From Bursaphelenchus xylophilus (taxonomy: Eukaryota; Nematoda; Chromadorea; Rhabditida; Aphelenchoididae), in assembly GCA_904066235.2 (NCBI GenBank), contig CAJFCV020000002.1:7192001-7256000 (forward strand): 64,000 nucleotides of DNA. Reading direction: 5' to 3'. Positions 23,435 through 38,472 of the stretch are shown here, one piece after another. Below the pieces are notes generated by a model. The model had not been told where the DNA came from, did not search any database, and worked only from the letters and a program-made list of their open reading frames with translations. Positions within the stretch are counted from its first letter, which is position 1, and every line of letters begins with the position of its first letter. Made by a program: the position numbers and the translations under genes.

Positions 23435-23895
23435 ATGTCATCGTCTTTATCAGTTCTGGCCGGAATTTCAGCGTCAATCGGAGCGTCGTCGTTAAAATTC
23501 CTTTCCAACGAAGATGTTTCGTTTACTGTAAGTTTATTGGCAGATATATTTGATGGCTCTTTAGTTTAAGGCCTCCCTGTTTATTGTATTCATCATTTCG
23601 AACGTTTTGGTTTGGTGGTTACAACTGAAAAATATGGCCAAGAATTCAACAGTAAATGTATGCCAATGTTGCCAGGTCTAACAATGTTTTTAGTCCATCC
23701 TCGTCTTCACTGGCAGCAATTTCATTAGTGCAGTAAGTTTGTTGTCTTTCGTTTAATACGAAATTATTCTTGACTTTTCTGGGGACGTTGATTCATGGGG
23801 AAAAGGAGATCGTCCGATCATTCGCGGGCTGTTTTTTGGTTCTGCTCGGCGTATGCATCATAAATGCGAATAATTTGAAACAGAAAGAGGAATGA
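23435..23895 (+). CDS. TMEM42/EamA-like small multi-pass membrane protein
   Basis: Exons 23435-23527, 23565-23657, 23694-23732 and about 23761-23895; 119 residues with about four helices. Blocks MSSSLSVLAGISASIGASSL, FIVFIISNVLVWWLQLKNMA, TGSNFISA, FLGTLIHGEKEIV and FAGCFLVLLGVCIIN follow the TMEM42 pattern (half-size EamA/DMT transporter; the vertebrate protein has TTTASNFISS and LIFGEE at the same places). Function is unknown. The first three junctions are canonical and in phase 0. The last is not: the donor GTAAGT after ISA is good, but the in-frame continuation begins at AAATTATTC after ...AATACG, only 28 nt on and without AG. This may be a sequence error or a damaged acceptor. Confidence 0.6.
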
Positions 23896-24268
23896 AATGA
23901 TCCAAACTGTACACATACAAGGCGAAATGTCATGTATAAGGTAATAAAGTATTTTATTATATTTATTGTCGGATATGAATGGTAATGAAAAGTTATATGA
24001 TACGAAAAAATACCCGGAAGCCAAGCGGAATTGTAATTACAACAACATTTTCTAAAGGATAAGAAATCCAAGATTACTGCAAAAAATTTGTTAGGCAAGA
24101 AAGAAATGTCAGTAAGAAAAAAGTAAGGGATAGAAGACCGAAGAAAGAGTGGATGAGAGAAAGAGAAGGCACAGAAAAAGATATGAGGTACGAGAAAGTC
24201 GTGCGGAATGGGAATACCCGGTTGTTAGTTAAAATACGACTGAAAAAGGTAGTTTTCAACAAGAACAT

Positions 24269-26160
24269 CTACTTCCGAGAAGGGGGATATGCCTTTATTC
24301 GACCGCCCCAATTTAGTCGATAAGTTCCTTGGCGCCAATGGATATCTGGATTGGTGAGAGCCTTCAAAAACACCGGCAGAGTACTGCATTCTCGATACAG
24401 CCAGGCCACCAGGTATTGGAGAAAGTTGAAAGGAATCGCTCCATTCTGAAAAAAAGTCATATTAGGATTACTAATACCATATTTGTAATGCAATACCCAA
24501 TAGTAACCTGGTGGGTCACGAGTTTAAATTAAAGAAAGTACTGTGGCTTTGTTGCTTTAATCATTATTCAAGTCCCGACTTGTGAAACATTTATGTGACT
24601 CACCTGAACGATGTTGATTAAGATAAAATCACATATGATCCAGTATAACATGTGCAATACTGCGTATGAGAAGACGTAATAAAACGAGTTTGTTAAGTAA
24701 AACAAGGCCGTTGAGCCTAGAAGACAACACATAAAACATTCTTGAGCCGGCTCCAAGATGATAGTGTGGGGCAACATGGCTATCCTCAGCTTCATCCATC
24801 GGCACATCCGTTCGTGGAACGATGAGACTTCCGTTTTTGACCCGTTCTGAAGAGCTGGTAGATGTGAAACCACTGTTCGCCAACCTCTGCAACAATTTTA
24901 ATATAACAATTTTTCTGGTCAACAGAAGAAGAAATAATTGTAACAACATACCGTCTTACAAATTCCACACCAAAAAAGTAATCTTCTGCCAGGAAAGCGC
25001 CAAAGTATGGTAGTCCACCACAATCTTCGAGTACTCCTTTCCTCATCAGACAGGACATTCCAGTTGAACAAACGATGTGCAAAGCATTCCCAGCCATGTA
25101 TATCCGGGCATGGGCTCCACCGAAATACACCTAAAGAATCAGGTTATGACACGGCCATCCCATTACTTTCATGTTCATACAGATCACGCATTTACCTGCT
25201 CCACATGTGCTGCAAATCCGGGACGATCCATACTGTACGGTAGCTGAGTGACCATGCCTACATTATCCTCTAGACAAGCAACCATGTCCGCCAAGGCATC
25301 ATTCCTCATGTAAATATTGGCATCACTGATCAAAACCAAAGGGTATTTGGATGCTCTGTAGCCGGGCATCATGTTATTGATCTTCGGGTTTAATCCCACG
25401 GGTTCTCCCCCTATAACCATTTATATATATTAAATGCATGTCACTTACCAAAGAATATCCTCACATCCACATCTTGATACCTTGCCCTGAGGGCTTCTAC
25501 TACCTTTAAAGCCGGATCGGCTTCATCATTGAAACAAAAAAGAAGTTCATACTGAAAAGAGCCGCATTAAGCATTATAGTTATGGATACGCTTACTCTAG
25601 AGTATTGCAATTTGAAGTAAGATTCCAGATTGAAGAAGAGATTGTCATCCGTTCCCACCACCGGTTTTATTATCGACACTCCAACTTCGTCCAGTTTTCT
25701 GACCGCTTTCCGATGCAACCGTCGTTTGCTGTAAAACATAACCAGTAGCATCAAGCTTTCCAATATTTTAACTTACGCATAACTGATGGCAATGAGATGA
25801 ATCAGATAGACCCCGCTCACGAAGACGAGCACACAGACGGCAAGGATGGTGCAGATATTTGTGGGATTCTGGAAGAGATCAAACATCGTCAGCATGGGAT
25901 TGGTGGTCTCCGATGGGGCGGAGATGGAGGGGGAGGGCGTCGACGTCGATGGCTGAGCCGCAGGCATTATCGGCGGCCGAAATTTGGCCTCTGACATACG
26001 GCCGCCTGAACTCTGACGACCGACCGGTGTCTCCTGCAAATAGTCGGATTAAAAGTGACATTACAATACATTTAAGTCGCAGTAAACATGCGGACAAGCT
26101 TGTAGTGTATAACATAATTACATAATCGGGACACATCCACCTGTCTTTTCCCCCCGACAT
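24269..26160 (-). CDS. cgt: Ceramide glucosyltransferase (GT21)
   Basis: Exons 26122-26160, 25777-26033, 25596-25728, 25449-25551, 25196-25410, 24952-25130, 24604-24886, 24269-24445; 461 residues. The enzyme moves glucose from UDP-glucose to ceramide on the cytosolic Golgi face, the first step of glycosphingolipid synthesis. A Pro/Ser-rich cytosolic leader (about 75 residues) precedes one signal-anchor helix ([19 protein letters not shown]). Catalytic motifs in order: D1 [13 protein letters not shown]2 [15 protein letters not shown]3 FLAEDYFFG, and the Q/R-xxRW-type block [17 protein letters not shown]. The end, [16 protein letters not shown], matches the C. elegans CGT family. Which of the CGT paralogues it is cannot be told, so the symbol is generic. 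The first exon ([13 protein letters not shown]) was chosen by phase. Confidence 0.92.
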
Positions 26161-27572
26161 GTGAAAATACTAATGGGAAAAATTACGATGGAAACCATTT
26201 ACAATTTCGAGGCATCCGTGAAAGAAACTGTATAAAAAAATTAATCAGGACCCCTGGACCTATATTACTCATACAAACGATGACTTAATGGAGGGAAAAA
26301 GTGGCCAGAAAGAGGACATTCACTGTCCGCAGAGAATAAAAACACCTAAAAATAACGGTTCTTGACCGCTCACGTGTCTCCTGCCGCTTCCCATCTGGCC
26401 GGGGAAAGCGGCCGAAAACTTTGGGAAAGGGAGAATACGAAGGTGTATATGATTATCGCACCATGGAATGGCGTTTCAAAACCCTGTCCCCTTGTCAATC
26501 TTTCCCGATAGGTGCCTCAAAGATAAGAAGACGAGCCTTCCGCATGACTCATGGCCATTTGGGGAACAAACCAAGCACTTTATCGAAAATTTACAGGTAG
26601 AAGGAGGGCTTGGGATTGGACTAAATTCAGACAGTTTTTTTCTTACTCTATCCCTGCTTTTCCCGCGTTTTTACCCTTCACGTTACCCTCGAGGCTCGGG
26701 TCGAGAGCGAGCCCAAGTTCCGCTCCAGAAAACCCGCAAAAGCGAAGGGAAGAGAACACAATAATATTAATACAACAACAAGTTAAGCGGGGGTTTTCCG
26801 GGACGGGAGAGGTGATGGTGGGCAAGTTTTGAATTTATGATGGGACCAGCGGGTCGGGGAGAGGGACGGGGAAGGAACGAAGGTGTTCCTTGATGCGATC
26901 TACGAATGAAGAATATAAAAGTTTATAGCATTCCCCTGGATAAAACAGTAAAGTATATTTGTTTTTAAGCTTAAAGGTGACAGTCGAGTACTTTTCCCTT
27001 TTTTCTGGGCCGAGGCTAGCCTTAACATCCGATTTTGGACCGCCGGAAACTGATTCCCAGTCCCGACCACAATCTCCTACATCAATTTTAGGTGTATTAG
27101 TCACCCCCACCTCAAAAGGTTGCTTTTTAAAACTTGCTCAACTATTCGTCCCTACCGTCACCCCTACAATAACCTTATACCGAGTGTGGATAACATTAAA
27201 CCATTTAAAAATGCAAAAAAATAAGTCACCATGGCGACTGCACCTTATTTGTAGGATGAGGGTGATTCCCCCAATGTCATGCATGACCAATCTAAGAGTC
27301 AATCAAGGTATGTAACCGCCCTCACGTCAACTCCACATCCCGGCAAAAGATAAGATAACGGCTCCGAAACCGAATTGTTCCAAAAGAAACGACAATCATC
27401 AATTAAAAAATCTCTTATTCAACTCTGTTTTAGGCCACAAACATATAAATATAGATATCACAACAGGATTATTACTGTAACAATAGGGCGGAGTCCAATA
27501 AATAATGCACCCAGGGATTGATAATAAATAATTTAGGCATCTTCTTCCGGAATTGATCACGGAACCATTGTT
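26161..27572. other. Intergenic region upstream of ceramide glucosyltransferase and downstream of VPS35
   Basis: No supported gene. The part at 26340-26900 is GC- and purine-rich (GGGGAGAGGGACGGGG near 26860) with overlapping open frames on both strands that lack any resemblance. It probably contains the ceramide glucosyltransferase promoter. Confidence 0.4.
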
Positions 27573-30500
27573 TTAGAGAGAGCCCAAAAGTTTGGCCAAG
27601 TCATCGGAGTCGGATCTTCGGAGAGTTGAGGCCTTTTGGATGATATTCTAAAACAATACTACTTTACAATACAAATAACTACTTACATTGAACGTTTCCG
27701 TAAGTTGTTCGGCGTTGGGCGAGGGGTCGATCTGCTGGAGGGAATCCCTGATCTTATCTATCATCTTGCTGATGAGAACTCCGTCAATCTGAATTCAATT
27801 AAATTATATCCAACCATATTTGTTTCTTCTTACTGTTTCACATCCTAATTCATAGAAATATACGTAATTGGTCAAGACGAGGACATACAAGCCCAATTGG
27901 ACTTGATCTTCCATACATTGAGAGGTGACCTTAAGGGCTTTTTTCAGACATTCCGAGAGTCTTTGTCCGTTTTTGATAATCTCTTCGGAATCCTTGGGTT
28001 TGGAGAACCAGAAGAGATGAGATGCCGAACACAAAGCCTTCGCCTGATCGGCTTTTTTGAGTAATTTGGACGCATACATTGCACACTGATTTCTGAGCGT
28101 ATCATGATTCTCATCCTTAACATTATGTAATGCCTGGACTGTGCCAATCATCTGGAAAAGACAATGGGCTTGAACCCTGGATTCCGTGAGGTCTTCTTCG
28201 AAGATCGTAAATGCCTGAAATGATTAATGAATTTCATAATCCACGTTAATCTATTTTAGATCTAACTCACACTGGACACAAATTCATATGCAACTGTTTC
28301 CGAATCTTCAAATTCGGTTCTGTCGGCAACAAGGGCACCCTAGAATGTGATCACAATAAATATTCATAGTAATTTATGTAAATATTATAGGAAGCACGGG
28401 AGAACTCACCTGAAGAAGGAGATTCAGACAAACTTCGAAACTTTCGGTTTCTGTTTTGAGGGCATTAATTGTGTTCTGACAAAATTGGAAGATTTTGATC
28501 ACTTTTTGATTTGACCCTTCCTGAAATACACATCACGTAATAGATTATTGACACAAAAGCAGACTTAAAGTCAACCGCTGATTACTCACCCCATTTTTTA
28601 CGGCCTCTGTATATGTTGGAATAAGTGAAAAAGTTGTAAATATTAAAGGTGGAAGGGTGAAGACTAGCCGTTGAGGTCCTCCTTTTCCGAACACTTTTCG
28701 GATTTTGGATAAAAACTTGAGATGGATTTCTGGATTCTCATTGCGTACCGAATGGAGCAACGCGGCAACCAACTCCATTTGCTCTTCAAATTCCTCATTA
28801 TTCTCGAGATCCTTAGACTCTCCCTCTTGTGGGATCAGTAATGTATCCAAGATATCGAACAACTAAAACGTAAAAATTAGCCGCATGTAAACTAGGGTTA
28901 ATAGCGTCAGTCACGTTGTCAAATCGTGAACTTGTATAGCGATTAGACCGAAAAACACTTTTTGGTCATAAATTGTCATACGCCGCTTGCGGAAAAAAAT
29001 TATTTTTTTGTGGAAACGTTGCCTTCTGCGGTAGAAACAGATACGATACTTTTCATGCCAAAATTCGCAAGACTGTCACATTTACGCCGACTTTCGATCT
29101 AAATATCTCTCTCGTTTCTGCAAAGCGCGAGCTAGGAACCTTGTATATATCTTAGAACAAATTTGTGCCAAGTTTCATTAAAATCCGAGCGTCTCACTTG
29201 GGGTACTTCCACTGTTAGCAAAAATGATGAAAATAACGCTAATTTGACGTCAACTTGCCGTCAGATTGAAAAAAAAAAAATCCGTCAAATTAGCAACCCC
29301 AATGTAAACCCACAAAAGAAATTTAACAGAACACATTCGTGTCATCTCCCACCTTTTCCAACTGATCTTCCTCCGTAATGAAGATTTCTCGTTCTATGAT
29401 CGTCTTTATTATTGCTGAGCAAACATTAGTCCTTCCTCTAATCGACAAAATATTCAGAACACTCTTAAATGCATCCAATTCAAGGAAAGTCAGACAATTG
29501 GGGTAACATTCTACTGGCATCTTCAGCAACTTTATCAGTTCTTTTCCAACATTCTTGTTCGGAGGAACACTAAAGCCATAATCAATAAGAATTCAGACTA
29601 CTTACTCATTTTCTTTCAATCTCTCAAATACCGAGGCCGTCGATAAGAACACTGTATTAGCATATTCGGTTTTTGAGGGATAGCACTTGATAGCTAGATT
29701 TACCAGAGCTCTCTAAAACAATATAATTAATCGTTTCTCTATTTTTTACCTGGATGGCCACAATGTCTTCGGGCAGCATTTCTTCTCTCTCAGAAATAAT
29801 CTTCTCACAGTGTTCGGAGAAAACCTCAAACAATTTGTATTCTCTTGGAAGATCTGGATTGTCATTTTGAAGAGAAAATTCGACCAAACGTTCAATTACG
29901 GCACAGAGAACATTCTTGATCTGCACCATGGGATGAAGCGAGAGACAAGCGCCGAGGAATTCAGAGAGTGTGGCAAGATGAAATTCATCTGGGAATACCT
30001 AAACTGGAGATTTAAACAAAAAATCACCTTACTTGAATAACACATTCCATCAGATATTCCTGAGAGATTGGTTCTCTACAAGAGACCGATTGTTCCAATA
30101 TACCCGGCAATAACAACGTTTTGTACATCTCGAGATCCAACAGTTCTAACTGAGAGAGTCTGACCAGATTCGTTCCTACGAGAATCCTCAGCTCACGCCG
30201 CTCACGTTCCCTCTTCTCTTTTTCCCTGCTTGGTCCCTGTAAAGCATATATAAAACATAAGATTAACGTACCTGATGCTGCATTCTAACCCACAGTTTAT
30301 TCATTTCACTGAAGTTGGTCATTACGATCTCCAAACTGTCATTTATATTTCCTTCTTCGTCATTTACACCGGGTGGCCCTACTGGCAAAAGTTCTTTTGT
30401 ACAAGACAACAAATAGTTCCTTAGAAATAAACCTTTGAGAGGATGCTGAACTCCGCGACACATCTCTACCATGTCCTTCAAAATGTCTTTGCAAGGAGTT

Positions 30501-30925
30501 TCCTTCGATTTGATGTAGGCCACTCCAACAGTGATCATTAGATACCTAAAAACAATAAAAGCGACAAATTAGAAAGCTTACAATCTTGGAACAATATGTA
30601 CAGCAAATTGTACCAATTCATACAGTTCAGTGATTTTGTTTTCTCCTTCAACCATATATTCATCTAGAAGATACGCCAGGAAATGTTGCAACTCATTCGT
30701 AACATCAATATCTAAAATTGAGATAAAACAAAAAATACAGCACATACATAATCTATAATAAAACTTGGGGCTCAGGTTCGGAGTTCTCAACTCGTTGAGC
30801 ATGTTGTTAACATGCCGAAGACCATCTCGGATATCCCTTTTATCCAAACTTCTTTTCATCTCAAAGGCATGGGATTTGACCAGCCGGAGCATATCCTCCA
30901 AAGCAAGTTCCTGCTCTGTCTCCAT
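27573..30925 (-). CDS. vps-35: VPS35, retromer cargo-recognition subunit
   Basis: Exons 30748-30925, 30582-30711, 30272-30545, 30033-30236, 29750-29998, 29606-29712, 29353-29569, 28590-28862, 28410-28520, 28271-28339, 27834-28215, 27687-27788, 27573-27647; about 789 residues versus 796 in human. VPS35 is the scaffold of retromer, which recycles endosomal cargo to Golgi and surface. Blocks: [20 protein letters not shown], the VPS26-binding PRLYLMI (human PRLYLLI), [20 protein letters not shown] then [35 protein letters not shown], and [20 protein letters not shown]. One base too many lies near 28200: the reading AFTIF must shift +1 to continue as [13 protein letters not shown]. Everything else closes in phase. 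A 490-nt intron (28863-29352) is unusually long for this gene. Confidence 0.93.
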
Positions 30926-30969
30926 TATTGGAAATGCAGAAATACCCTGAAACTGTCAAATATGATCTT

Positions 30970-31253
30970 TCAGTCCGTCGGAAAATAATTCGGACTCGTC
31001 GCAAAAAATGTCGCGAGATTGGTACAGTCGATTCCGAGGCGATTCCTAATTATTTTCTGATACAAAAAAGCAACAAACAATCTGGAAAGAATTTTGTGAA
31101 TCATAAGCGAAACACGTGGAGTTGGATAAACTACTGGCCAAAATGATATCATACTGTTGAGAATCTGATTCAAACGGGGTCGCCGAACACTTAATACGTC
31201 AATTTTCCGACATTTTACGGAGACGAGTCCGAATTAATTTCCCGACAGACTGA
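30970..31253. mobile_element. MITE family A, copy 2
   Basis: About 284 bp in the intergenic region upstream of VPS35. Left TCAGTCCGTCGGAAAATAAT, right complement TCAGTCTGTCGGGAAATTAA, both continuing into TCGGACTCGTC. TA follows the right end. Confidence 0.8.
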
Positions 31254-31712
31254 TAAAAAGCAAGGACATCAAACGGAGAATAAACAAATGGCATCATGTT
31301 GCTATCCCAACTGGTCCCACCGACACAATATTATATCCGCTTCCTCGGATCGGCTACAAAAAAAATACTGCGCCCAATTTCCACGCAGCCCTCGGATCCA
31401 CGAGCCAAAAATAATTTATAAAAACGGAGTCAACTCTTCCTCTCAAGGTCATTACAGTGAAATGAAAAACAGTAGCCGTAACCGTTATTTTACTACGAAG
31501 ACAAGAAAGCCCGTTTATCCCAGGTGTTGTAAACTAGAGTTCCAACATTTTGTACTAGCATAGCTCATAAAAACCAAGACACATAGAGCAAGACTTGTCC
31601 AATTTATTCTCTGACACATTTTATGGAAAATGAGGAAATTTTGCAATTTACTTTTTTGGAACGAACCGGGTGAAGGCTGATTTTTATTTTGTTACTCACT
31701 GCTTTTATAAAT
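31254..31712. other. Intergenic, no gene seen
   Basis: Sequence between the MITE and the CREC gene. AT-rich with a short open frame at 31288-31563 that has no resemblance or splice support. Likely the promoter of the downstream EF-hand gene. Confidence 0.4.
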
Positions 31713-32882
31713 ATGTTGAGGCTTCGTATCATTATTTTTGCTGTTTTAATTTTTTGTGTTATTTCGGGGCCATTAATCCCAAAAGAGGTAGGTCACAAAT
31801 GTGTGATGTCTACGATGCCAATTCAGGGAAATGAAACAGTAAAATCGAATCGTCCTGATCACTTGAAAGCGGTACCATTAGAAAGAGACGGAGAACTCAA
31901 TAAAGATTTGAGGAAAGAATTACTTTTGAGCAAAGAAAATGGGGGAGATAAACATGAAGACTCGAATTTGTCAACAAAAGAACTGATAGAACTCATGTTC
32001 AGACAGTAAGTTGCGGAAGATTAATGTCTCATTTGGAGTTTAGATCAGACACAAACAAGGATGGAAAATTGAGTCAGGATGAATTGTTCAGGAAGGTCAA
32101 GAAGAATATCCGGTCTCATTTGGATGAAGGAAAAAAGGAGTCCAATAAACTTTTTCAACTGATTGACAAAAATGCAAATGGATTGGTCGACTGGGATGAA
32201 TATAAGAACCATTTCATGGTCAAGAAGAACATGGCTTCTCAGGAACATGTAGAGGATCATCAAGATCACGATAATCATTTGGATTCGGATTGTACGTCCT
32301 TATATTTGCTATCGGTTTTTTTACATTGATCACTTGGACATTTCAGCGAGGTTCGCGTTGGATCAAGAGAAGTATTCGTTTAAGCAAGCAGATGCTGATG
32401 GAGATGGTTTAGATGAAATGGAATGGCTCTCTTATCAACACCCGGAGAACTCCAAATTGCAACTTAATGAACTGGCTCAAAGCATCTTGAAATCGTTAGG
32501 TAAATTTAAAAATTTTTAAATTAGATTTATCGTTTTAGATACTGATAAGAACGGATATTTGGATGCCGATGAATTTGCGCAAGTGCCTCCAGGTGTTGTG
32601 GAAGGAGAAAACACTGACCGCGACTATCAAAATGAACGACGAAAAGAGTTTGAGGACTTGATTGATCAGGACAAAGATGGAAAAGTAATGAAATTCGAAT
32701 TGGTCGAGTATCTGAATCCTCTGAGCGATGCCAGACTCAGCGAAGAGGTTAAGGAGATCTTTGTTCTAGCTGATCATGATGATGACGGCTTTTTAACCTT
32801 GAAGGAGTTGATGGATAATTCCGAATCACTCGCTTTAAGTAGTTTTATCCGGCCGAAGATGAGGTTACATGATGATTTATAA
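31713..32882 (+). CDS. CREC-family EF-hand protein (calumenin/reticulocalbin), secretory pathway
   Basis: Exons 31713-32005, 32044-32291, 32347-32499, 32539-32882; 345 residues. A signal peptide (MLRLRIIIFAVLIFCVISGP) leads into an acidic protein with six EF-hand loops: DTNKDGKLSQDE, DKNANGLVDWDE, DADGDGLDEMEW, DTDKNGYLDADE, DQDKDGKVMKFE, DHDDDGFLTLKE. Six loops plus a C-terminal ER-retrieval-like tetrapeptide define the CREC family of low-affinity calcium buffers in the ER/Golgi lumen. The tail is HDDL rather than HDEL (reticulocalbin) or HDEF (calumenin); it may still retrieve. The third loop begins with Asp but has Leu at a position normally polar. A cyclophilin gene follows 212 nt downstream, a possible operon partner with a related protein-folding role. 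Confidence 0.9.
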
Positions 32883-33094
32883 ATTTTTATCTCTTTATTT
32901 ATTTTGTCTCATAAGGTGCCATTGTAATAAAGCATTTACATCCATCTTTTTTTTATTCTTGGAAGTGTAAAATTTGCTGAAATATTTTAGGTACGTTTAT
33001 TACAGGCGTCGAAAGTTTTAAATTATAATTTTTTGTGTACTTTTCTTCGTTTTTATTTTTTTATGTTGAGAAAATAGTCTCGCTATTTTAGAAA

Positions 33095-34072
33095 ATGGAT
33101 CTAAACCCAGAACCGCCGATTAAAAACGGTGTTTTCCACTGGCAAGTTTTTTTTGACATTACTATTAATGGAACTCCAGCTGGGAGAATTGTCATTGGGG
33201 TAAGCTGAGGCCTTTAACACACATTTAGCAGTGTTTTTATAATAATATTATTACAGCCATTTAATTTTAGCTCCGTCCAGATATAGTTCCAAAAACGGCC
33301 GAGAACTTTCGAGCATTATGTACAGGAGAGAAAGGAGTGGGCAAATCGGGAAGAAGATTACACTTCAAAGGATCAGTCTTTCACAGAATCATTCCCGGAT
33401 TCATGTTACAGGTATTTTTTAATTACAATTAGAATTTTGATGACTAAGAAATGATTTCGTATTATAATTTAGGGTGGAGACTTTACTCGAGGCAATGGAA
33501 CGGGAGGCGAAAGTATATACGGGGAAAAGGTGGGTTTTTATTAAACCTTTTTTACCTTTCTATTATACCTCCAACAATCCTCTTTTTTTAGTTCGAGGAT
33601 GAGAATTTCAACTTGATCCATACTGGTCCCGGGATATTATCGATGGCGAATGCTGGGCCTAACACAAATGGATCTCAATTTTTCATTTGTTGCGACAAGA
33701 CTGACTGGCTGGACAAGAAGCACGTTGTATTTGGCGAAGTTCTCGATGGAATGGAGGTAGTCAGAGAAGTTGAGAAGAAGGTAAGTGATGTGAATTGTGT
33801 AATATCAGTCTGTCGGGAAAATAACGGCGGATCGTCGCAGAAAAATGTCTCGCCTCGCCTCTATCGCGCGACAAATCTTCAGCTTCGGCAGCCGTCGCAA
33901 AGCGATGACGGGCGATTCCTAGGCGCGATGATCCGCCGTTATTTTTCCGACAGACTGATAATAATAGATAGTGCGACATATTACATCTGTCCATTTTTTT
34001 ATTTTGCAGGGTTCTCAGAGTGGGAAACCAAGTGCTGTGGTTGCTATTGCGGATTGTGGGCAGCTGATGTGA
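33095..34072 (+). CDS. Cyclophilin-type peptidyl-prolyl isomerase, cytosolic type
   Basis: Exons 33095-33199, 33271-33411, 33473-33529, 33592-33780, 34010-34072; 184 residues. Cyclophilins interconvert cis/trans Pro bonds. It starts with a short extension [17 protein letters not shown] before [19 protein letters not shown]. The active site is nearly canonical: [20 protein letters not shown] (catalytic Arg in FHR), [50 protein letters not shown] has an unusual Cys-Cys where ITT is typical. The last intron hosts MITE family A copy 3. Compared with the second cyclophilin at 51.4 kb this one is more diverged and intron-richer. Confidence 0.9.
33805..33958. mobile_element. MITE family A, copy 3 (best-preserved)
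   Basis: 154-bp element in the last intron of the cyclophilin, flanked by TA on both sides. TIRs TCAGTCTGTCGGGAAAATAA / complement TCAGTCTGTCGGAAAAATAA continue into ACGGCGGATC inverted. The inner part is GC-rich (CGCCTCGCCTCTATCGCGCG). Confidence 0.88.
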
Positions 34073-36196
34073 TCTCCAATTTGGATTCGTTGTTCAAATT
34101 TCCATTAACTAAGTGTTTTTCTGCGCAGTTTAAATAAACAGACAGTGCAATGAACTCAGAACACAATACACATCCAAGAACACATGACTAGAAAAGTTAC
34201 GAAACGCCGATGAAATTACAGTAGCTGAAGAAACCTTATGTTAATGGATGCGACTCTGGTCCTCCGGCTTCAGACATTCCCCTCCGACCGTGCTCAGGAG
34301 ATTCCCACGAGCCCGCCATCACCGTGGGACCGGTCTCTTCCCGCATTCCGGGCCTTCTCTCCCGGACCGGTCCATGTCCAACATCGTCTTTCGCACGGAA
34401 AGGGGATTCGCGGAATCCTCCTGGCCTTAAAGACGCGCGGTAATCATCGGACCCGAGATTCTCCTTTTCTTTTCAACTTTCCGCAAGCTTTTCGGCCCCG
34501 ACTCCGGGCCCTGCTTTTTGTGCCGGAGACAATGGAGCCGAGGGGATTTCCTGATTGGATTGTTCTTCTACCCGGGGAGCCCTCAGGCACTACAAATCCG
34601 TTTTCGAGGCGCCTCAAAAGGTCAAGAGGAGAATACCCGGTAGCCGTGTTAGGATGGGTGTGCAGGCATTTATTAGGTCTTTATCCCCTTCACCTCTCGC
34701 CTCCCGTGTTTTTGACAGCTTTTCACGCCCCGCAGAACTGATTGTAATTGGTGGGGATTTCCGTCAAGGGGCCATCCACTCACTCCAAATGGACCCGCCG
34801 AAAGTGGAGTTTCAAATAGTCACCGCCCTCGTTTCCATAATTATTTTACATATATCCATATTCGAGGACCTACCGTATCGGCAGACGAACTTGCGCCGAT
34901 GCCAAGAATTGGTTCCTTGCAGGCGTTTTTTTTTTTGGTTTTAGGCTCTCAATTTGGTGTCAAATTAAGTGGTTGAGAATTGTCTGATTAAACTTATTGT
35001 ACCCTGCATTAGTTCTGTTATTTATGTCTCAGTTGTTTTGCACGTGCGACAAGACCCCTTGATAAGGATCCCGGCGCTTGATTTGAGGCAATTTCCGCGT
35101 CTTTCGCCCGACCTCGACTTGTGATAAGTCCTGGCCAAACTAGTCGGGTTTATACTTGATTAGCTCTGCATAACTTCCTATCGCGGCGTAATGGGCGGGC
35201 TCAATTTTTCATTTTTTTTTGTTTTCTGCCTCACACCCTCAGGCCATGGCTCGAGTTATGACTTGCAAAAAAATTTGAATTCGCTTCGCTGAACTTTTTT
35301 TGCGTTATTCCAAAAGAGTTTTAAATATTTGACTTACCTGGGACAAGAGGGCTCGTTAGCCATTTAGATTGCTAGAGCCCTGCGGGGTTGGTGGAGGATT
35401 CCACCATCATAGTTTTAGAGTGACATCTGCACCTTATATGGTTATATTAATGTTTGTTTAGTCGGTAGTTAGCAGTGACAACTCTCTGGCAATCGTTAAT
35501 TGATCCCTTAGACCCATACTTTGTAATCCAATTCACTTATTCTTCCGAAAACCACCCTCAGAGATGACAATGCTATTATGTCAGGCGGTTTTATGTATGC
35601 CGGCTCGAATTTCGTCGACCTCCTCACCTTGCACATGCCAAATGAATGGGTCCATAAACTGGCGGAATGTTTATAAAAGGGAGGAGGGCCTGGGGCCTTT
35701 GATCTGCTTTTCATTTTGTTTTATTATCTCTTTTATTTTTGGCTTTCGTTTGTTTTAACACGGCTCCTTGTCCGCCGCCGAACGTGATTTATTGATAAGA
35801 AGAAGTCTATGAGTGTGCAAAAAGAACATGCCTTGGGCATGTCCACTCAGTGTCACAAACGGCGATTCATCAATGACCGAGTCCACTTCCGAGCTGTCCC
35901 TTTATCTCGCTAGATTTGCATGTTTAGTTCGGCCAATAGTTTTTTGGGCATTGGCCGGCCTTTCGTTATAATCAAAAGTTTTAATTGTTTCGAGTGGCAG
36001 TATGCTCTCACAAAAAAAATTTTTGTAAGATTTGTTGCGCCATCTTATGTAAATCTGACTTGGAATATAAAAATCCTACTAGTACGTTATTTCCCGAAAA
36101 GCCCATATTTCAACCACTTTAAACTATGCCTCATTGGGTTTAAAAGACCATTTCGCACCTCTCTAACGGCTAAGATATCTACTTGAGGAAGGGAAG
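34073..36196. other. 2.1 kb intergenic region upstream of acetylcholinesterase
   Basis: No supported gene. 34230-34800 is distinctly GC-rich and purine/pyrimidine-biased, with a 167-codon open frame (34238-34741) lacking resemblance, intron signals or coding-like composition. The rest is AT-rich. Given its size among otherwise compact genes, it is probably the regulatory region of the acetylcholinesterase gene. Confidence 0.45.

Positions 36197-38472
<2,276 letters not shown>

Noticed and set aside
34238..34741. 167-codon open frame in the GC-rich region upstream of acetylcholinesterase
   Set aside because: Pro/Arg/Leu-rich frame typical of GC-rich non-coding DNA; competing frames overlap; no resemblance.
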